Assembly: GCA_002281855.1 (NCBI GenBank)
Contig: NCHQ01000004.1
Span: forward strand, 124,001-188,000
From: Rhodospirillales bacterium 24-66-33
GTDB lineage: Bacteria > Pseudomonadota > Alphaproteobacteria > Reyranellales > Reyranellaceae
DNA: 64,000 nt
Direction of reading: 5' to 3'
Made by a program: the position numbers and the translations under genes. The notes below the pieces were generated by a model. The model made no database searches and was not told the origin of the DNA. It was given only the letters and a program-made list of their open reading frames with translations. Shown here in pieces: positions 27,634 to 38,296 of this stretch. Numbering within the stretch: the first letter of the stretch is position 1; each line of letters opens with the position of its first letter.

Positions 27634-29235
27634 CTACTTCATCGTGATCGGCGAGAAGTCCTGGAACCAGTTCTGGGCCTGCACGAAGCCCGTGACCTTG
27701 GGCGACAGGGCGCGCGGCGCCACGTCATGCGTCACGAACAGGAACAGCGCGTCGTCGACGATCTTCTCGTGGACCTTCTTCAGCGCCTCGTCCTGCGCCT
27801 TCTGGTCGAAGGTCGTGCGCGCCTTCTCGAGCAACACGTCCATGCCGGGGTCCTGGTAGAAGCCCCAGTTGGTGCCGTTGGGCGCCACCAGCTTGGAATC
27901 GAGATGGCGGATGAAGGCGGTGAACGGATCCTGGATGAAGTAGCTGAAGTTCAGCGCGCTGGCGCCCTTGGTCAGGTCCGACTTCGCGCCGGCCCGCCAC
28001 AGGTTGATCAACGTGTTCCACTCGGCGACCTCGAACTCGATCTTGATGCCGACATCGGCCAGGTTCTGCTGGATGTACTCGTTCATCGGCAGCGGCAGCA
28101 TCTGGCCCGAGCCCGAGCTCGAGATCAGCACCTTGGCCGTCACCGGCTTGGCCTTGCTGAAGCCGGCTTCGGCCAGCAGCTTCTTGGCCGCCTCGGGGTC
28201 GAACTTCACGTCGAAGCTCGGAGTGCCGAACCACTGGCTGCCCGGCGTGAGGAAGCCCTTGGCCGGGATCATCATGCCCTTCAGCAGCACCTTCAGCCCC
28301 TCGCGGTCGACGGCGAGGTTGGCCGCCTTGCGGACGCGGATGTCCTTCCACGGCGAGCCGTCGGCGAAGGAGAGGTGCCAGGTCCAGTTGTGCGGATAGG
28401 CGTTGCTGATGAGCTTGAAGCCGGCCTTCTCCAGGCTGGGGATCGCGTCGGGCGAGGGCGCCTCGATCCAGTCGACCTGGCCCGAACGCAGCGCCGCCGT
28501 GCGGGTCGCGGGCTCGGGGATCGGCAGCAGGACCATCTTGTCGAGCTTCGGCACGCGCGCCTTGTCCCAATAGTCCTTGTTCGGCGACAGCTCGGCGCGG
28601 GTCTGCGGCTGGAAGGCCGTGAGCTTCCACGGGCCGGTGCCCGACGGCGTCTGCGCGAACTTGTTCCAGTCCTTGCCGACCTTCTCCCACTGCGCCGGGC
28701 TCGACATCATGACCCAGGAGATCTGGTAGGGCAGGAAGGCGTCGGGCGTCTTCGTCCTGATCTCGACCGTCTTGTCGTCGATAACTTTATAGGAGGCGAC
28801 CGCGGGAATGCGCGAGCGGCCCTGCGCCGCCTGCTTCGGATCGAACTGCGGGGACTTGTCGTTCAGCAGCTTCTCGAGGTTCCAGACCACGGCGTCGGCC
28901 TTGAAGTCGCTGCCGTCGTGGAACTTCACGCCGTCGCGCAGGGTGAAGGTCCAGCGCGTCGGATCGGCTTCGTCGACCTTCCACGAGGTGGCGAGGCCGG
29001 GCACCAGCACCGAGGCCTTGTCGGCCGAGGACAGGTCCCAATTGATCAGCCCGTCATAGAGCGTGTAGCCCATGAACCGCATGCCTTCGCCGCCCTGGTC
29101 GGTCTGGCCGGTGGTCAGCGGAATGTCCGAAGCGGTCATGCCGATGCGCAGCGTGCCCTGCGCCAGGACCGGGGTCGCGGCCAGCGACGCCAGCAGCGCG
29201 ACGGTGCCCAGAACGGCTTTTTTGGCGAGAATCAT
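27634..29235 (-). CDS. ABC transporter substrate-binding protein, family 5
   Basis: A 533-residue SBP_bac_5 protein. The signal peptide MILAKKAVLGTVALLASLAA is cleaved near PVLAQ. Family motifs: YTLYDGLINWD, FTLRDGVKFHDGSDFKADAV and SGTGPWKLTAF. It would bind peptides or related compounds in the periplasm. The ATG at 29235 is preferred over one 37 codons upstream because it begins the signal peptide. No permease or ATPase gene is adjacent; a hairpin separates it from the PotD-like operon downstream. It is divergent from katG. Confidence 0.92.
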   Translation of the reverse strand: MILAKKAVLGTVALLASLAATPVLAQGTLRIGMTASDIPLTTGQTDQGGEGMRFMGYTLYDGLINWDLSSADKASVLVPGLATSWKVDEADPTRWTFTLRDGVKFHDGSDFKADAVVWNLEKLLNDKSPQFDPKQAAQGRSRIPAVASYKVIDDKTVEIRTKTPDAFLPYQISWVMMSSPAQWEKVGKDWNKFAQTPSGTGPWKLTAFQPQTRAELSPNKDYWDKARVPKLDKMVLLPIPEPATRTAALRSGQVDWIEAPSPDAIPSLEKAGFKLISNAYPHNWTWHLSFADGSPWKDIRVRKAANLAVDREGLKVLLKGMMIPAKGFLTPGSQWFGTPSFDVKFDPEAAKKLLAEAGFSKAKPVTAKVLISSSGSGQMLPLPMNEYIQQNLADVGIKIEFEVAEWNTLINLWRAGAKSDLTKGASALNFSYFIQDPFTAFIRHLDSKLVAPNGTNWGFYQDPGMDVLLEKARTTFDQKAQDEALKKVHEKIVDDALFLFVTHDVAPRALSPKVTGFVQAQNWFQDFSPITMK

Positions 29236-29351
29236 CACGAAGGTCCCTGCTTTCCTTGAGGTCGTTGCCTCGGCAGAGGCCAGAACCATGCCAAAGGATA
29301 GGTGGCGCCTCCCTCCCGCCCGTCCGAAAGTGCCTCCGTTCGACAAAGAAC

Positions 29352-31598
<2,247 letters not shown>

Positions 31599-31617
31599 GC
31601 CGCGTGACCTGAACAGG

Positions 31618-31651
31618 AAAGCCCGCCCGGCGAGAGCCGCGGCGGGCTTTT
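31618..31651 (+). terminator. Rho-independent terminator of katG
   Basis: Perfect 10-bp arms AAAGCCCGCC (31618-31627) and GGCGGGCTTT (31641-31650) with an inner CGGC-GAGA-GCCG stem, ending in TTTT. It lies 20 nt past the katG stop and is the clearest intrinsic terminator in the window. Confidence 0.85.
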
Positions 31652-32197
31652 CATATCCGTCGTCCCGAGCGGAGCCGCCCACAGAGCGGCGCAGTCGAGG
31701 GACCTCTTTTCGTTTCAACGGATCGTGCGCCGGAAAAAGATCTATCGGGCTACGCTGCGCTCCGCTCAGCGTCGCAAAATAACTCCTCACTTAACAGCGC
31801 CTTGAGGAGATCTATCGCTTTCGCGCGCCATTATTCCTTGCGTCAGGAAGTGAGGGTGGGTTGGTGCCAACAGATGTGATGTTGGTTTCGAAGCCCGCCG
31901 AGGGTGCGACTGGGCCACGCTAGCTGTTGTCAACGCTCTCAGTAGTTGATTTCAGAATCTGTATACTCTCCGACTGAAATGCTCGTCCCGGGGGACTCTA
32001 AGCTACCCTCTTTTTAAAAGAGACATCTCCATATTTGTCGAATTTGAATCAATGAAGCAGCGCTTGGTGCAACTTGCAAATGACGAAGCTGCACCGCCAG
32101 AGCGACGTAGAAAGGCCGCGGAATTAGTCGGCGCCGCGGAGATGGGTGAGAAGGACTTGAGAGATTAGACGCTTAGCAATTTAGTGGCGGCAACTAA
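31652..32197. other. Gene-poor, more AT-rich stretch
   Basis: About 545 nt without a convincing gene. The first 100 nt (CGTCGTCCCGAGCGGAGC, then AGTCGAGGGACC) resemble one arm of an extragenic repeat. From about 31780 the base composition becomes visibly richer in A and T than any flanking gene, with several stop codons in all frames. One 38-codon frame at 32052-32168 is listed separately. It may be the scar of a lost or degraded insertion. Confidence 0.6.
32052..32168 (+). CDS. Possible 38-residue peptide in the AT-rich stretch (uncertain)
   Basis: ATG at 32052 to TAG at 32166-32168. The peptide starts MKQRLVQLANDEAAPPERRR and ends EMGEKDLRD; it is charged and helical. No good ribosome site is seen upstream, and the surrounding stretch looks degraded, so chance or a gene remnant is as likely as a real small protein. 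Confidence 0.2.
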   Translation: MKQRLVQLANDEAAPPERRRKAAELVGAAEMGEKDLRD

Positions 32198-32659
32198 CTA
32201 AGTTAATCGCGTCGCCTGGCTGACCGCCAACTGCCACCCGTCCTGCGCCGTCACGTACACTGAGACCCAGCGGAAGTCGTAGGTCTTCTGTTCCTTCACG
32301 TTCAGGATCGGGCTCTTGCCGGTGACGATCACGGTTGGGCCGGTGAAGACTCGGAAGACGAGGTCGGTGGCGGGGGCGGCTTCGATCAGCGGTTCGCCGG
32401 CCATCGCGGCGACCAGGCGGGCATCCTTGTTATCGAGTTTCCCGGAGCCGTGCGTGTGCGTGAAGCTGTCGGCGTAGAGCGGGCGCATCGCGGCGAAGTC
32501 TTTCGCCAGCACGGCCTTGGCGAGTTTGCTGCGGAAGTCGGTGACTTCCTCGATGAACTTCTTCGCCTCGGCCGGGTCGGGTTGGCGCGGCGGATGGGCG
32601 AGGGCCTCAGGGGCCAACAGGAGGAGCGGGAGCGCTCCGACCAGGGTGCGTCTACGCAT
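32198..32659 (-). CDS. Exported SnoaL/NTF2-like protein
   Basis: A 153-residue protein with a signal peptide (MRRRTLVGALPLLLLAPEAL, cleavage near ALAH) and an NTF2-like fold: KAVLAKDFAAMRPLYADSFTHTHGSG is the typical helix-strand opening, followed by VVSVYV-type strands (DFRWVSVYVTAQDGWQLAV). DUF4440/SnoaL-like members bind small ligands or act as isomerases; no catalytic claim can be made. The start overlaps the 3' end of cobT by 8 nt, so it is translated as a tail gene of cobT although no role in cobalamin synthesis is known. Confidence 0.82.
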   Translation of the reverse strand: MRRRTLVGALPLLLLAPEALAHPPRQPDPAEAKKFIEEVTDFRSKLAKAVLAKDFAAMRPLYADSFTHTHGSGKLDNKDARLVAAMAGEPLIEAAPATDLVFRVFTGPTVIVTGKSPILNVKEQKTYDFRWVSVYVTAQDGWQLAVSQATRLT

Positions 32660-33674
32660 CCTTCGAGGATACGCCGGCCTCGGCGAAGGTCGCCATGCCG
32701 TTGTGGCAGGCGGCGGCGGCCTTGAGCAGCGGCACGGCGAGCGCGGCGGCCGAGGCTTCGCCCAGGCGCATGTCGAGGTCGAACAGCGGGCGCAGGCCGA
32801 GTTCGGCGAGCAGGCGCGTATGGCCGGGCTCGGCCGAGCGGTGGGCGACCATACAATGGTCGAGCGCGCGGCGGTCGACGGCGCGCAGCACCGCGGCGGC
32901 GGCGGTGCAGGCAAAGCCGTCGAGCAGGACCGGGATGCGGCCCATGCGGGCGGCCACGATGGCGCCGGTCAGGGCCGCGAATTCCTCGCCGCCGACCGCG
33001 GCCAGCAGTTCGAGCGGATCGCGGCGGGCGATCGCCTCCTTGTGGAAGGCCAGCGCCTCGTCGATCACGGCGATCTTGTGCGCCAGCGCCTTACCGCTGA
33101 CGCCGGTGCCCGGCCCGGCCCAGTCGGCGCCGCTGCCGCCATAGAGCGCGGCGCAGAGCGTGGCGGCCGCCGTCGTGTTGGCGATGCCCATTTCGCCCAG
33201 GCACAGAACGTCGATGCCGGGCTCGGCCACCATCATGCCGTAGGCCATGGCGTTGGCGGCGCGCGTCTCGTCCATCGCCGGCGCTTGCGTGAAGTCGGCG
33301 GTCGGATGGTCGAGGTCGAGCTCGTAGATGCGCAGGTCGGCGTCGATCGCGGCGGCCAGCTGGTTGATGGCGGCGCCACCGTTGGTGAAGTTCTTCACCA
33401 TCTGCCGGGTGACTTCGGGCGGATAGGCCGAGACGCCGCGCGCGGCGACGCCATGGGTGCCGGCGAACACCGCGATGCGCGGCCGCTCGACCCGCGGCTG
33501 GGCGCGGCCCTGCCAGCAGGCCAGCCATTCGGCGATCTCCTCCAGCCGGCCGAGCGAGCCTTGCGGCTTGGTCAGCTCGGCCTGGCGGCGGACCACCTCG
33601 GTCTGGGCGGTGAGATCGGGTCCCGGCAGTTCGCGCAGGATCCGGCGCATTTCATCGAAGGAGGCAGCCGACAT
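32652..33674 (-). CDS. cobT: Nicotinate-nucleotide-dimethylbenzimidazole phosphoribosyltransferase
   Basis: Makes alpha-ribazole phosphate from nicotinate mononucleotide and dimethylbenzimidazole for the lower ligand of cobalamin. The protein has 340 residues, normal for the family, with TKPQGSLGRLEEIAEWL near the N-terminus, VFAGTHGVAARGVSAYPPEV, GEMGIANTTAAA and the C-terminal MATFAEAGVS that carries the catalytic Glu. The ATG at 33674 gives the family N-terminus; the frame is open further upstream. It is divergent from cobS with only 54 nt between starts, so the two probably share a promoter region. Confidence 0.96.
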   Translation of the reverse strand: MSAASFDEMRRILRELPGPDLTAQTEVVRRQAELTKPQGSLGRLEEIAEWLACWQGRAQPRVERPRIAVFAGTHGVAARGVSAYPPEVTRQMVKNFTNGGAAINQLAAAIDADLRIYELDLDHPTADFTQAPAMDETRAANAMAYGMMVAEPGIDVLCLGEMGIANTTAAATLCAALYGGSGADWAGPGTGVSGKALAHKIAVIDEALAFHKEAIARRDPLELLAAVGGEEFAALTGAIVAARMGRIPVLLDGFACTAAAAVLRAVDRRALDHCMVAHRSAEPGHTRLLAELGLRPLFDLDMRLGEASAAALAVPLLKAAAACHNGMATFAEAGVSSKDA

Positions 33675-33728
33675 TGTTTGTCCGGGGGCATTCAGGAAGG
33701 GGCCGGACCATCCTATATTCGGGGGATC

Positions 33729-34568
33729 ATGACCAGTCCCCACGAGCCGTCCTCCTCTTCGTCTTCGTTCAGTGGCGGGGGCAGCGGCGCGCCCCGCCCC
33801 GCGTCGTTCGACGAATGGCTGCAGGCCTTCAAGGAACAGATGACGTTCTTTACCGGGCTGAAGCTCGATGTCGGGCTGCCGCGCTGGCAGCTGGCCGACG
33901 TGCTGCCGGTCCTGCCCGTGGTCGGCGCGGCGATCGGTCTGGCCTCCGGGCTGGTCTTCGCCATCGTGCGCGGCATTGCCGGGCCGGGCTGGCTGGCGGC
34001 GGTGCTGGCGGTCGGCGCGGCGATCGTCCTGACGCGCGCCCTGCATGAAGACGGGCTGGCCGATACCGCCGACGGGCTGGGGCCGCATGGGCTGGAGCCG
34101 GCGCGGCGGCTCGACATCATGCGCGACAGCCGCAACGGCACGTTCGGCGTGCTGGCGCTGGCGCTCACGGTGCTGATCAAGGTGGCCTGCCTGGCGCAGT
34201 TCGGTGCCGCCACCGGGCTGGTCGTGCTGATTTCGGCCCATGCTTTGTCGCGCGCCGTGCTGGCCTATCCGCTGCTGGCCTTCTCGCCGGTCCATGCCGA
34301 CGGGCTGGGCGCGACGGTGGGCAAGCCGACCGACAACGACGTCTGGATCGCCATCGGCATCGGCGCGGGGCTGGCCTTCCTGCTGATGCTGGGCAAGGGC
34401 CTGTTCGTGGCGATCCTGGCGCCGCTCGCCGTCCTCGCCTCGGCCTGGTTCACCTCGCATTGGGTCGCCAAGCGGCTCGGCGGCTACACCGGCGATACGC
34501 TGGGCGCGGTCCAGCAGAAGGCAGAGGTCGTCTTCCTCGTGGTGGCGGCGCTGTTCATCGGCCGCTAA
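33729..34568 (+). CDS. cobS: Adenosylcobinamide-GDP ribazoletransferase (cobalamin synthase)
   Basis: Joins adenosylcobinamide-GDP to alpha-ribazole (phosphate), the final step of cobalamin assembly, in the inner membrane. It has 279 residues with about seven membrane helices. Diagnostic motifs: RALHEDGLADTADGLG (the acidic HEDGLADTADG signature) and IMRDSRNGTFG. The N-terminus carries an extra Ser/Gly-rich stretch before the usual LTRL-type opening, making it about 25 residues longer than many homologues. The start at 33729 is the only ATG in the gap after the divergent cobT start. Confidence 0.96.
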   Translation: MTSPHEPSSSSSSFSGGGSGAPRPASFDEWLQAFKEQMTFFTGLKLDVGLPRWQLADVLPVLPVVGAAIGLASGLVFAIVRGIAGPGWLAAVLAVGAAIVLTRALHEDGLADTADGLGPHGLEPARRLDIMRDSRNGTFGVLALALTVLIKVACLAQFGAATGLVVLISAHALSRAVLAYPLLAFSPVHADGLGATVGKPTDNDVWIAIGIGAGLAFLLMLGKGLFVAILAPLAVLASAWFTSHWVAKRLGGYTGDTLGAVQQKAEVVFLVVAALFIGR

Positions 34569-34606
34569 GAAGGCGGCCGCTTAGAAGAGTCCAGCGGAGG
34601 AACAGC

Positions 34607-35278
34607 ATGGCGACAGGCGCCAAGATCACGGGAGCGGTCACGCGGTGGTGGTGGGTGCGGCATGCGCCGGTGCCCAATCCGGAACGCCGGTGCTACGGCC
34701 AGTCGGACATGGATTGCGACGTGAGCAACGAGGCGCTGTTCCGCCACCAGGCGAAGCTGCTGCCCAAGGGCGCGGTCTGGTACGCCTCCAACCTGCTGCG
34801 CGCGCGCAAGACGGCCGAAACGCTCGCCAAGGCCGGGGCGGAGATGGACACGCTCAACATCGATCCCGACCTCGCCGAGCAGCATTTCGGCTCGTGGCAG
34901 GGCCTCACCTATGTCGAGATCGCCGAGAACCACGCCAACAACCATCTGTTCTGGCTGGGACCGCCGGAATTCCGGCCCGACGGCGGCGAGAGCTTCGTCG
35001 ACCTGCGCGAGCGCACGGTGCGCAGCATCGACCGGCTGACCGCCGAACATAAGGGCCGCGACATCGTGGCGACGGCGCATGGCGGCACGATCCGCGCGGC
35101 GCTTGCCCATGCCTTCGACCTGCATCCCGAGGCGGCGGTGCGCTTCGAGATCGACAATGTCTCGATCACGCTGATCGAGCATTTCGAGCAGGCCGACCCG
35201 CTTCATGCCTGGCGCGTGGCGTTCGTGAACTACATGCCGCGCGAGATCGTCCTCGCCCATGCGGGCGGGCCTGCGTGA
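34607..35278 (+). CDS. cobC: Histidine phosphatase, probable alpha-ribazole phosphatase
   Basis: A 223-residue histidine phosphatase (phosphoglycerate-mutase-like). The catalytic motif is WWVRHAPVPNP (R-H-A rather than the usual R-H-G), followed by RRCYGQSDMD, a signature shared with CobC-type phosphatases, and the second His in VATAHGGTIRAAL. It would remove phosphate from alpha-ribazole 5'-phosphate or from cobalamin 5'-phosphate. GGAGG ends 6 nt before the ATG at 34607. It follows cobS by 38 nt, which supports the cobalamin role; a general phosphatase is the alternative. Confidence 0.85.
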   Translation: MATGAKITGAVTRWWWVRHAPVPNPERRCYGQSDMDCDVSNEALFRHQAKLLPKGAVWYASNLLRARKTAETLAKAGAEMDTLNIDPDLAEQHFGSWQGLTYVEIAENHANNHLFWLGPPEFRPDGGESFVDLRERTVRSIDRLTAEHKGRDIVATAHGGTIRAALAHAFDLHPEAAVRFEIDNVSITLIEHFEQADPLHAWRVAFVNYMPREIVLAHAGGPA

Positions 35279-36141
35279 CGGCGGCCGCCCCTTCGACCGG
35301 TAAATCGACCGCGGATCTGGCGGCCGAACAGGCCGCCCACTGGAACGGTCCGGGCGGGCAGAACTGGCTGAAGGCGCAAGCCCGCCTCGACCATCTGATG
35401 GCCGGGATCACGCGCGAAGCGCTCGCTCTGGCGAACGCGCAGCCCGGTGAGACGGCGATCGACGTCGGCTGCGGCCCCGGCACGTCGACGGCGGCCCTGG
35501 CGGCCGCGGTCGGGCCCGAGGGGCACGTGCTGGGCGTCGACATCTCCCAGGTGCTGATCGATGCGGCGGCGACGCGACGGCTTTCCAACGCGACCTTCGT
35601 CGTGGCCGATGCCGGCACGCATCCGTTCGAGGCGGCCTCGGTCGACCTGATCTTCTCGCGCTTCGGCGTCATGTTCTTCGCCGATCCGGTGGCCGCCTTC
35701 ACGAACCTGCGGCGTGCGCTGAAGCCGTCGGGTCGGTTGGCCTTCGTCTGCTGGCGGAGCGCGCAGGACAATCCCTGGAGCCGCACACCGGTGCAGGCGG
35801 CCGCGCCGTTCCTGCCGCCGATGCCGCGGCCCGGTCCGGAAGAGCCCGGCCAATTCGCCTTCGGCGACCGCGCCCGCGTCGAGCGCATCCTGACGGGAGC
35901 GGGCTTCACCGGCCTCGCGATCGAGCCGCTCGACGTCGAGATCTGGATGGGCCGCGACCCGGCCGATGTCGTGGCCAATGCCGGCCGCTTCGGGCCGCTG
36001 GCCCGCCCTCTCGCCGAAGCCGATCGGGCCGCCGCCGCGCAGGCCAAGGCTGCGATCATCGAGGCGCTGGCGCCGCACGCCACGAAGGACGGCGTGTCGC
36101 TGCCCGGCGCCTGCTGGCTGGTCAACGCGACGCCCGGCTGA
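35275..36141 (+). CDS. Class I SAM-dependent methyltransferase
   Basis: A 288-residue methyltransferase with motif I in AIDVGCGPGTSTAALAAAVG, the acidic end of strand 2 in GVDIS and a motif III-like IFSRFGVMFFADPVAAF. It belongs to the UbiE/COQ5-like broad group. The start is GTG at 35275, overlapping the upstream stop by 4 nt (GTGA), and its own stop overlaps the cobU ATG by one base (TGATG). It therefore sits inside the cobalamin operon, yet it is not a known corrin methyltransferase and the substrate is unknown. Confidence 0.88.
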   Translation: MTAAAPSTGKSTADLAAEQAAHWNGPGGQNWLKAQARLDHLMAGITREALALANAQPGETAIDVGCGPGTSTAALAAAVGPEGHVLGVDISQVLIDAAATRRLSNATFVVADAGTHPFEAASVDLIFSRFGVMFFADPVAAFTNLRRALKPSGRLAFVCWRSAQDNPWSRTPVQAAAPFLPPMPRPGPEEPGQFAFGDRARVERILTGAGFTGLAIEPLDVEIWMGRDPADVVANAGRFGPLARPLAEADRAAAAQAKAAIIEALAPHATKDGVSLPGACWLVNATPG

Positions 36142-36710
36142 TGGAGCACATCTCCACCTTTCCGCTGCCGCCGGTGACGCTCGTGCTGGGCGGCGCGCGC
36201 TCGGGCAAGAGCACCCACGCCGAGCGGCTGGTGACCGGCACCCTCCATGGCGGCGCGCCGCGGCCAGCCGTCTATATCGCCACCGCCGAGGCGGGCGACG
36301 TCGAGATGGCGACCCGGATCATGGCCCATCGCACGCGCCGCGGCGTCACCTGGACCACGATCGAGGAGCCGCTGAAGCTCGCCGAGGTGATGGAGGAGGC
36401 GGCCGCCAGGGGCCAGCCGATGCTGGTCGACTGCCTCACCCTCTGGCTCTCGAACCTCATGCATGCCGGCGAGGATGTCGACCAGGCGACCGACGATCTG
36501 GTCCGGTCACTCGATGATCACAACCAGCCGGTGATCTTCGTCAGCAATGAAGTGGGCCTCGGCATCGTGCCCGAGACCCCGCTCGGCCGGACCTTCCGGG
36601 ACGCGATGGGCCGGTTGAATATGCGTATTGCCGAGCGTGCCGACCGGGTGATCCTGATGGCCGCGGGCCTGCCCCTGGTGATGAAGGACCGCCCGGCGCG
36701 GCCGCGCTGA
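36141..36710 (+). CDS. cobU: Adenosylcobinamide kinase / adenosylcobinamide-phosphate guanylyltransferase
   Basis: Bifunctional enzyme (CobU/CobP) that phosphorylates adenosylcobinamide and transfers GMP to it. The 189-residue protein has Walker A GGARSGKST (17-25), YIATAEAGDVEMATRI, HRTRRGVTWTTIEEP (containing the guanylylated His) and the end motif ERADRVILMAAGLPLV. It is the last gene of the cobS-cobC-methyltransferase-cobU run, coupled by TGATG to the methyltransferase. Confidence 0.95.
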   Translation: MEHISTFPLPPVTLVLGGARSGKSTHAERLVTGTLHGGAPRPAVYIATAEAGDVEMATRIMAHRTRRGVTWTTIEEPLKLAEVMEEAAARGQPMLVDCLTLWLSNLMHAGEDVDQATDDLVRSLDDHNQPVIFVSNEVGLGIVPETPLGRTFRDAMGRLNMRIAERADRVILMAAGLPLVMKDRPARPR

Positions 36711-36804
36711 AACGGCCCAATCGGCCGCGAAACGTGTTATGATTCAGCTCTTGTGACCATCCAGGCGCTCCCTCGGCGTCGGTCGCCAGCCACACGGAGC
36801 AAAA

Positions 36805-37491
36805 ATGAAGCTCGATCGCCGAACCGTCCTTTCGGGCACCGCGGCCGCGTTCGCCGCGCCGTTCCTGACCTCAATGCCGGCCCGTGCCGACGCCAAGCGC
36901 CAGTCGCTGGTCGATTCCTGCCTCGCCACCGCCCGGAAGATCCTGGGCGGCCCGGACTTTCCCGACGCCGCCGGACAGATGGTCAATGCGCGCGGCGTCC
37001 TGATCATTCCCGAGCTCGTCCAGGGCGGGTTCATCTTCGGCGCCGCCGGTGGTCGCGGCGTGCTGCTGGGGCGTAGCTCGCCCAACAATTGGAGCTACCC
37101 GGCCTTCTATATGATGGGGTCCGGCAGCGTGGGCCTGCAGGTCGGCGGCAAGGTTTCCGAAATCGTGTTCATCATCCGGACCGAAAAGGGCCTGCAGGCG
37201 ATCATCGATCACAAGTTCAAGTTCGGGGCGGAAGCGGGCGTGACCATGGTCGCGGTCGGCATTGGCCTCGAGGGCGCCTCGACCGCGGCCGGCGGTGCCG
37301 ACATCGTGGCCTTCGCCAATTCGCAGGGCCTGTTCGCCGGCGCCTCGATCGAGGGCTCCTACATCGACGCCGACAACGACTGGAACGCGCTCTATTACGG
37401 CAGCGGCGCCACGGCGAAGGGCGTCGTGCTCGACCGCCGCTTCACCAACCCCGGCGCCGAACCGCTCAGGCAGTATCTTTCGAAGTGGTAA
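36805..37491 (+). CDS. Exported SYLF-domain (Ysc84-like) lipid-binding protein
   Basis: A 228-residue protein with an export signal (MKLDRRTVLSGTAAAFAAPF, cleavage near ARA). The twin arginine in DRRTVLSG suggests the Tat route. The SYLF domain covers about residues 30-228: ARGVLIIPELVQGGFIFGAAGGRGVLL, then FYMMGSGSVGLQVG and ADIVAFANSQGLFAGASIEGS. SYLF proteins bind phosphoinositides in eukaryotes; bacterial roles are poorly known. GGAG lies a few bases before the ATG. It is 94 nt after cobU and probably separately expressed. The gene ends just before a large inverted repeat. Confidence 0.9.
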   Translation: MKLDRRTVLSGTAAAFAAPFLTSMPARADAKRQSLVDSCLATARKILGGPDFPDAAGQMVNARGVLIIPELVQGGFIFGAAGGRGVLLGRSSPNNWSYPAFYMMGSGSVGLQVGGKVSEIVFIIRTEKGLQAIIDHKFKFGAEAGVTMVAVGIGLEGASTAAGGADIVAFANSQGLFAGASIEGSYIDADNDWNALYYGSGATAKGVVLDRRFTNPGAEPLRQYLSKW

Positions 37492-37493
37492 GC

Positions 37494-37619
37494 CCGTCGT
37501 CTCGACCGTAGCCTCGCGCAGCGAGGCGGAGTGGAGAGACCTTCTCTCCGCGATTTGACGGCTTTTGGTGGAGAGAAGGTCTCTCCACTCCGCGCTGCGC
37601 GCTTCGGTCGAGACGACGG
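37494..37619. repeat. Long extragenic inverted repeat between convergent genes
   Basis: Two near-identical arms of about 50 bp: the left begins CCGTCGTCTCGACCG and ends GGAGAGACCTTCTCTCC; the right is its reverse complement, ending CGGTCGAGACGACGG. The arms differ only by a small insertion and a few changes, and enclose a loop of about 19 nt. It fills the gap between the SYLF gene (+) and scoB (-) and can act as a two-way terminator; the form resembles REP-type or MITE-like dispersed repeats. Confidence 0.85.
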
Positions 37620-37626
37620 ACGTGCC

Positions 37627-38286
37627 TTAGGCGACCTTCAGCCCCGCCGCGATTGAGAGCTTGGCCTTGGTCTTGGCCTTGACCTCGTCGACGGTGACGC
37701 CGTCGGCGAGTTCGATCAGCGTGACGCCGCCATCGCCCTTCTTGTCGATGGCGAAGACGCCGAGCTCGGAGATCACCATGTCGACCACGCGCCGGCCGGT
37801 CAGCGGCAGGGTGCATTCGCCCAGCAGCTTCGAGGCGCCGTCCTTGGAGACATGCTCCATGGTGACGATCACGCGCTTCACGCCGGCGACCAGGTCCATG
37901 GCGCCGCCCATGCCCTTCACCATCTTGCCCGGGATCATCCAGTTGGCGAGGTCGCCATTCTCCGCCACTTCCATGGCGCCCAGGATCGACAGGTCGATAT
38001 GGCCGCCGCGGATCATCGCGAAGCTGTCGGCCGAGCTGAAATAGGACGTGCCCTTGACCTCGGTCACGGTCTGCTTGCCGGCATTGATGATGTCGGCATC
38101 GACCTCGTTGTCGTAGGGGAAGGGGCCGACGCCTAGCATGCCGTTCTCGCTCTGCAGCGTGATGTCGACATCCTCGGGCACATAGTTCGACACCAGCGTC
38201 GGGATGCCGATGCCGAGGTTCACGTAGAAGCCGTCCTTCAGTTCCTTGGCGGCGCGTGCCGCCATCTGATCGCGGGTCCAGGCCAT
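37627..38286 (-). CDS. scoB: 3-oxoacid CoA-transferase subunit B
   Basis: Beta subunit of a succinyl-CoA:3-ketoacid (acetoacetate) CoA-transferase, which moves CoA between acyl donors and 3-oxoacids. The protein has 219 residues with the glutamate nucleophile E47 in [14 protein letters not shown], and the glycine-rich [20 protein letters not shown] and [18 protein letters not shown] blocks. The start at 38286 gives the family N-terminus ([16 protein letters not shown]), 10 nt after the subunit A stop. Cytoplasmic; forms a heterotetramer with the upstream product. Confidence 0.94.
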   Translation of the reverse strand: MAWTRDQMAARAAKELKDGFYVNLGIGIPTLVSNYVPEDVDITLQSENGMLGVGPFPYDNEVDADIINAGKQTVTEVKGTSYFSSADSFAMIRGGHIDLSILGAMEVAENGDLANWMIPGKMVKGMGGAMDLVAGVKRVIVTMEHVSKDGASKLLGECTLPLTGRRVVDMVISELGVFAIDKKGDGGVTLIELADGVTVDEVKAKTKAKLSIAAGLKVA

Positions 38287-38296
38287 CGTTCTCTCC

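Noticed and set aside
33675..33728. Cobalamin riboswitch between cobT and cobS
   Set aside because: The 54-nt gap is far too short for the roughly 200-nt aptamer and has no B12-box-like sequence.
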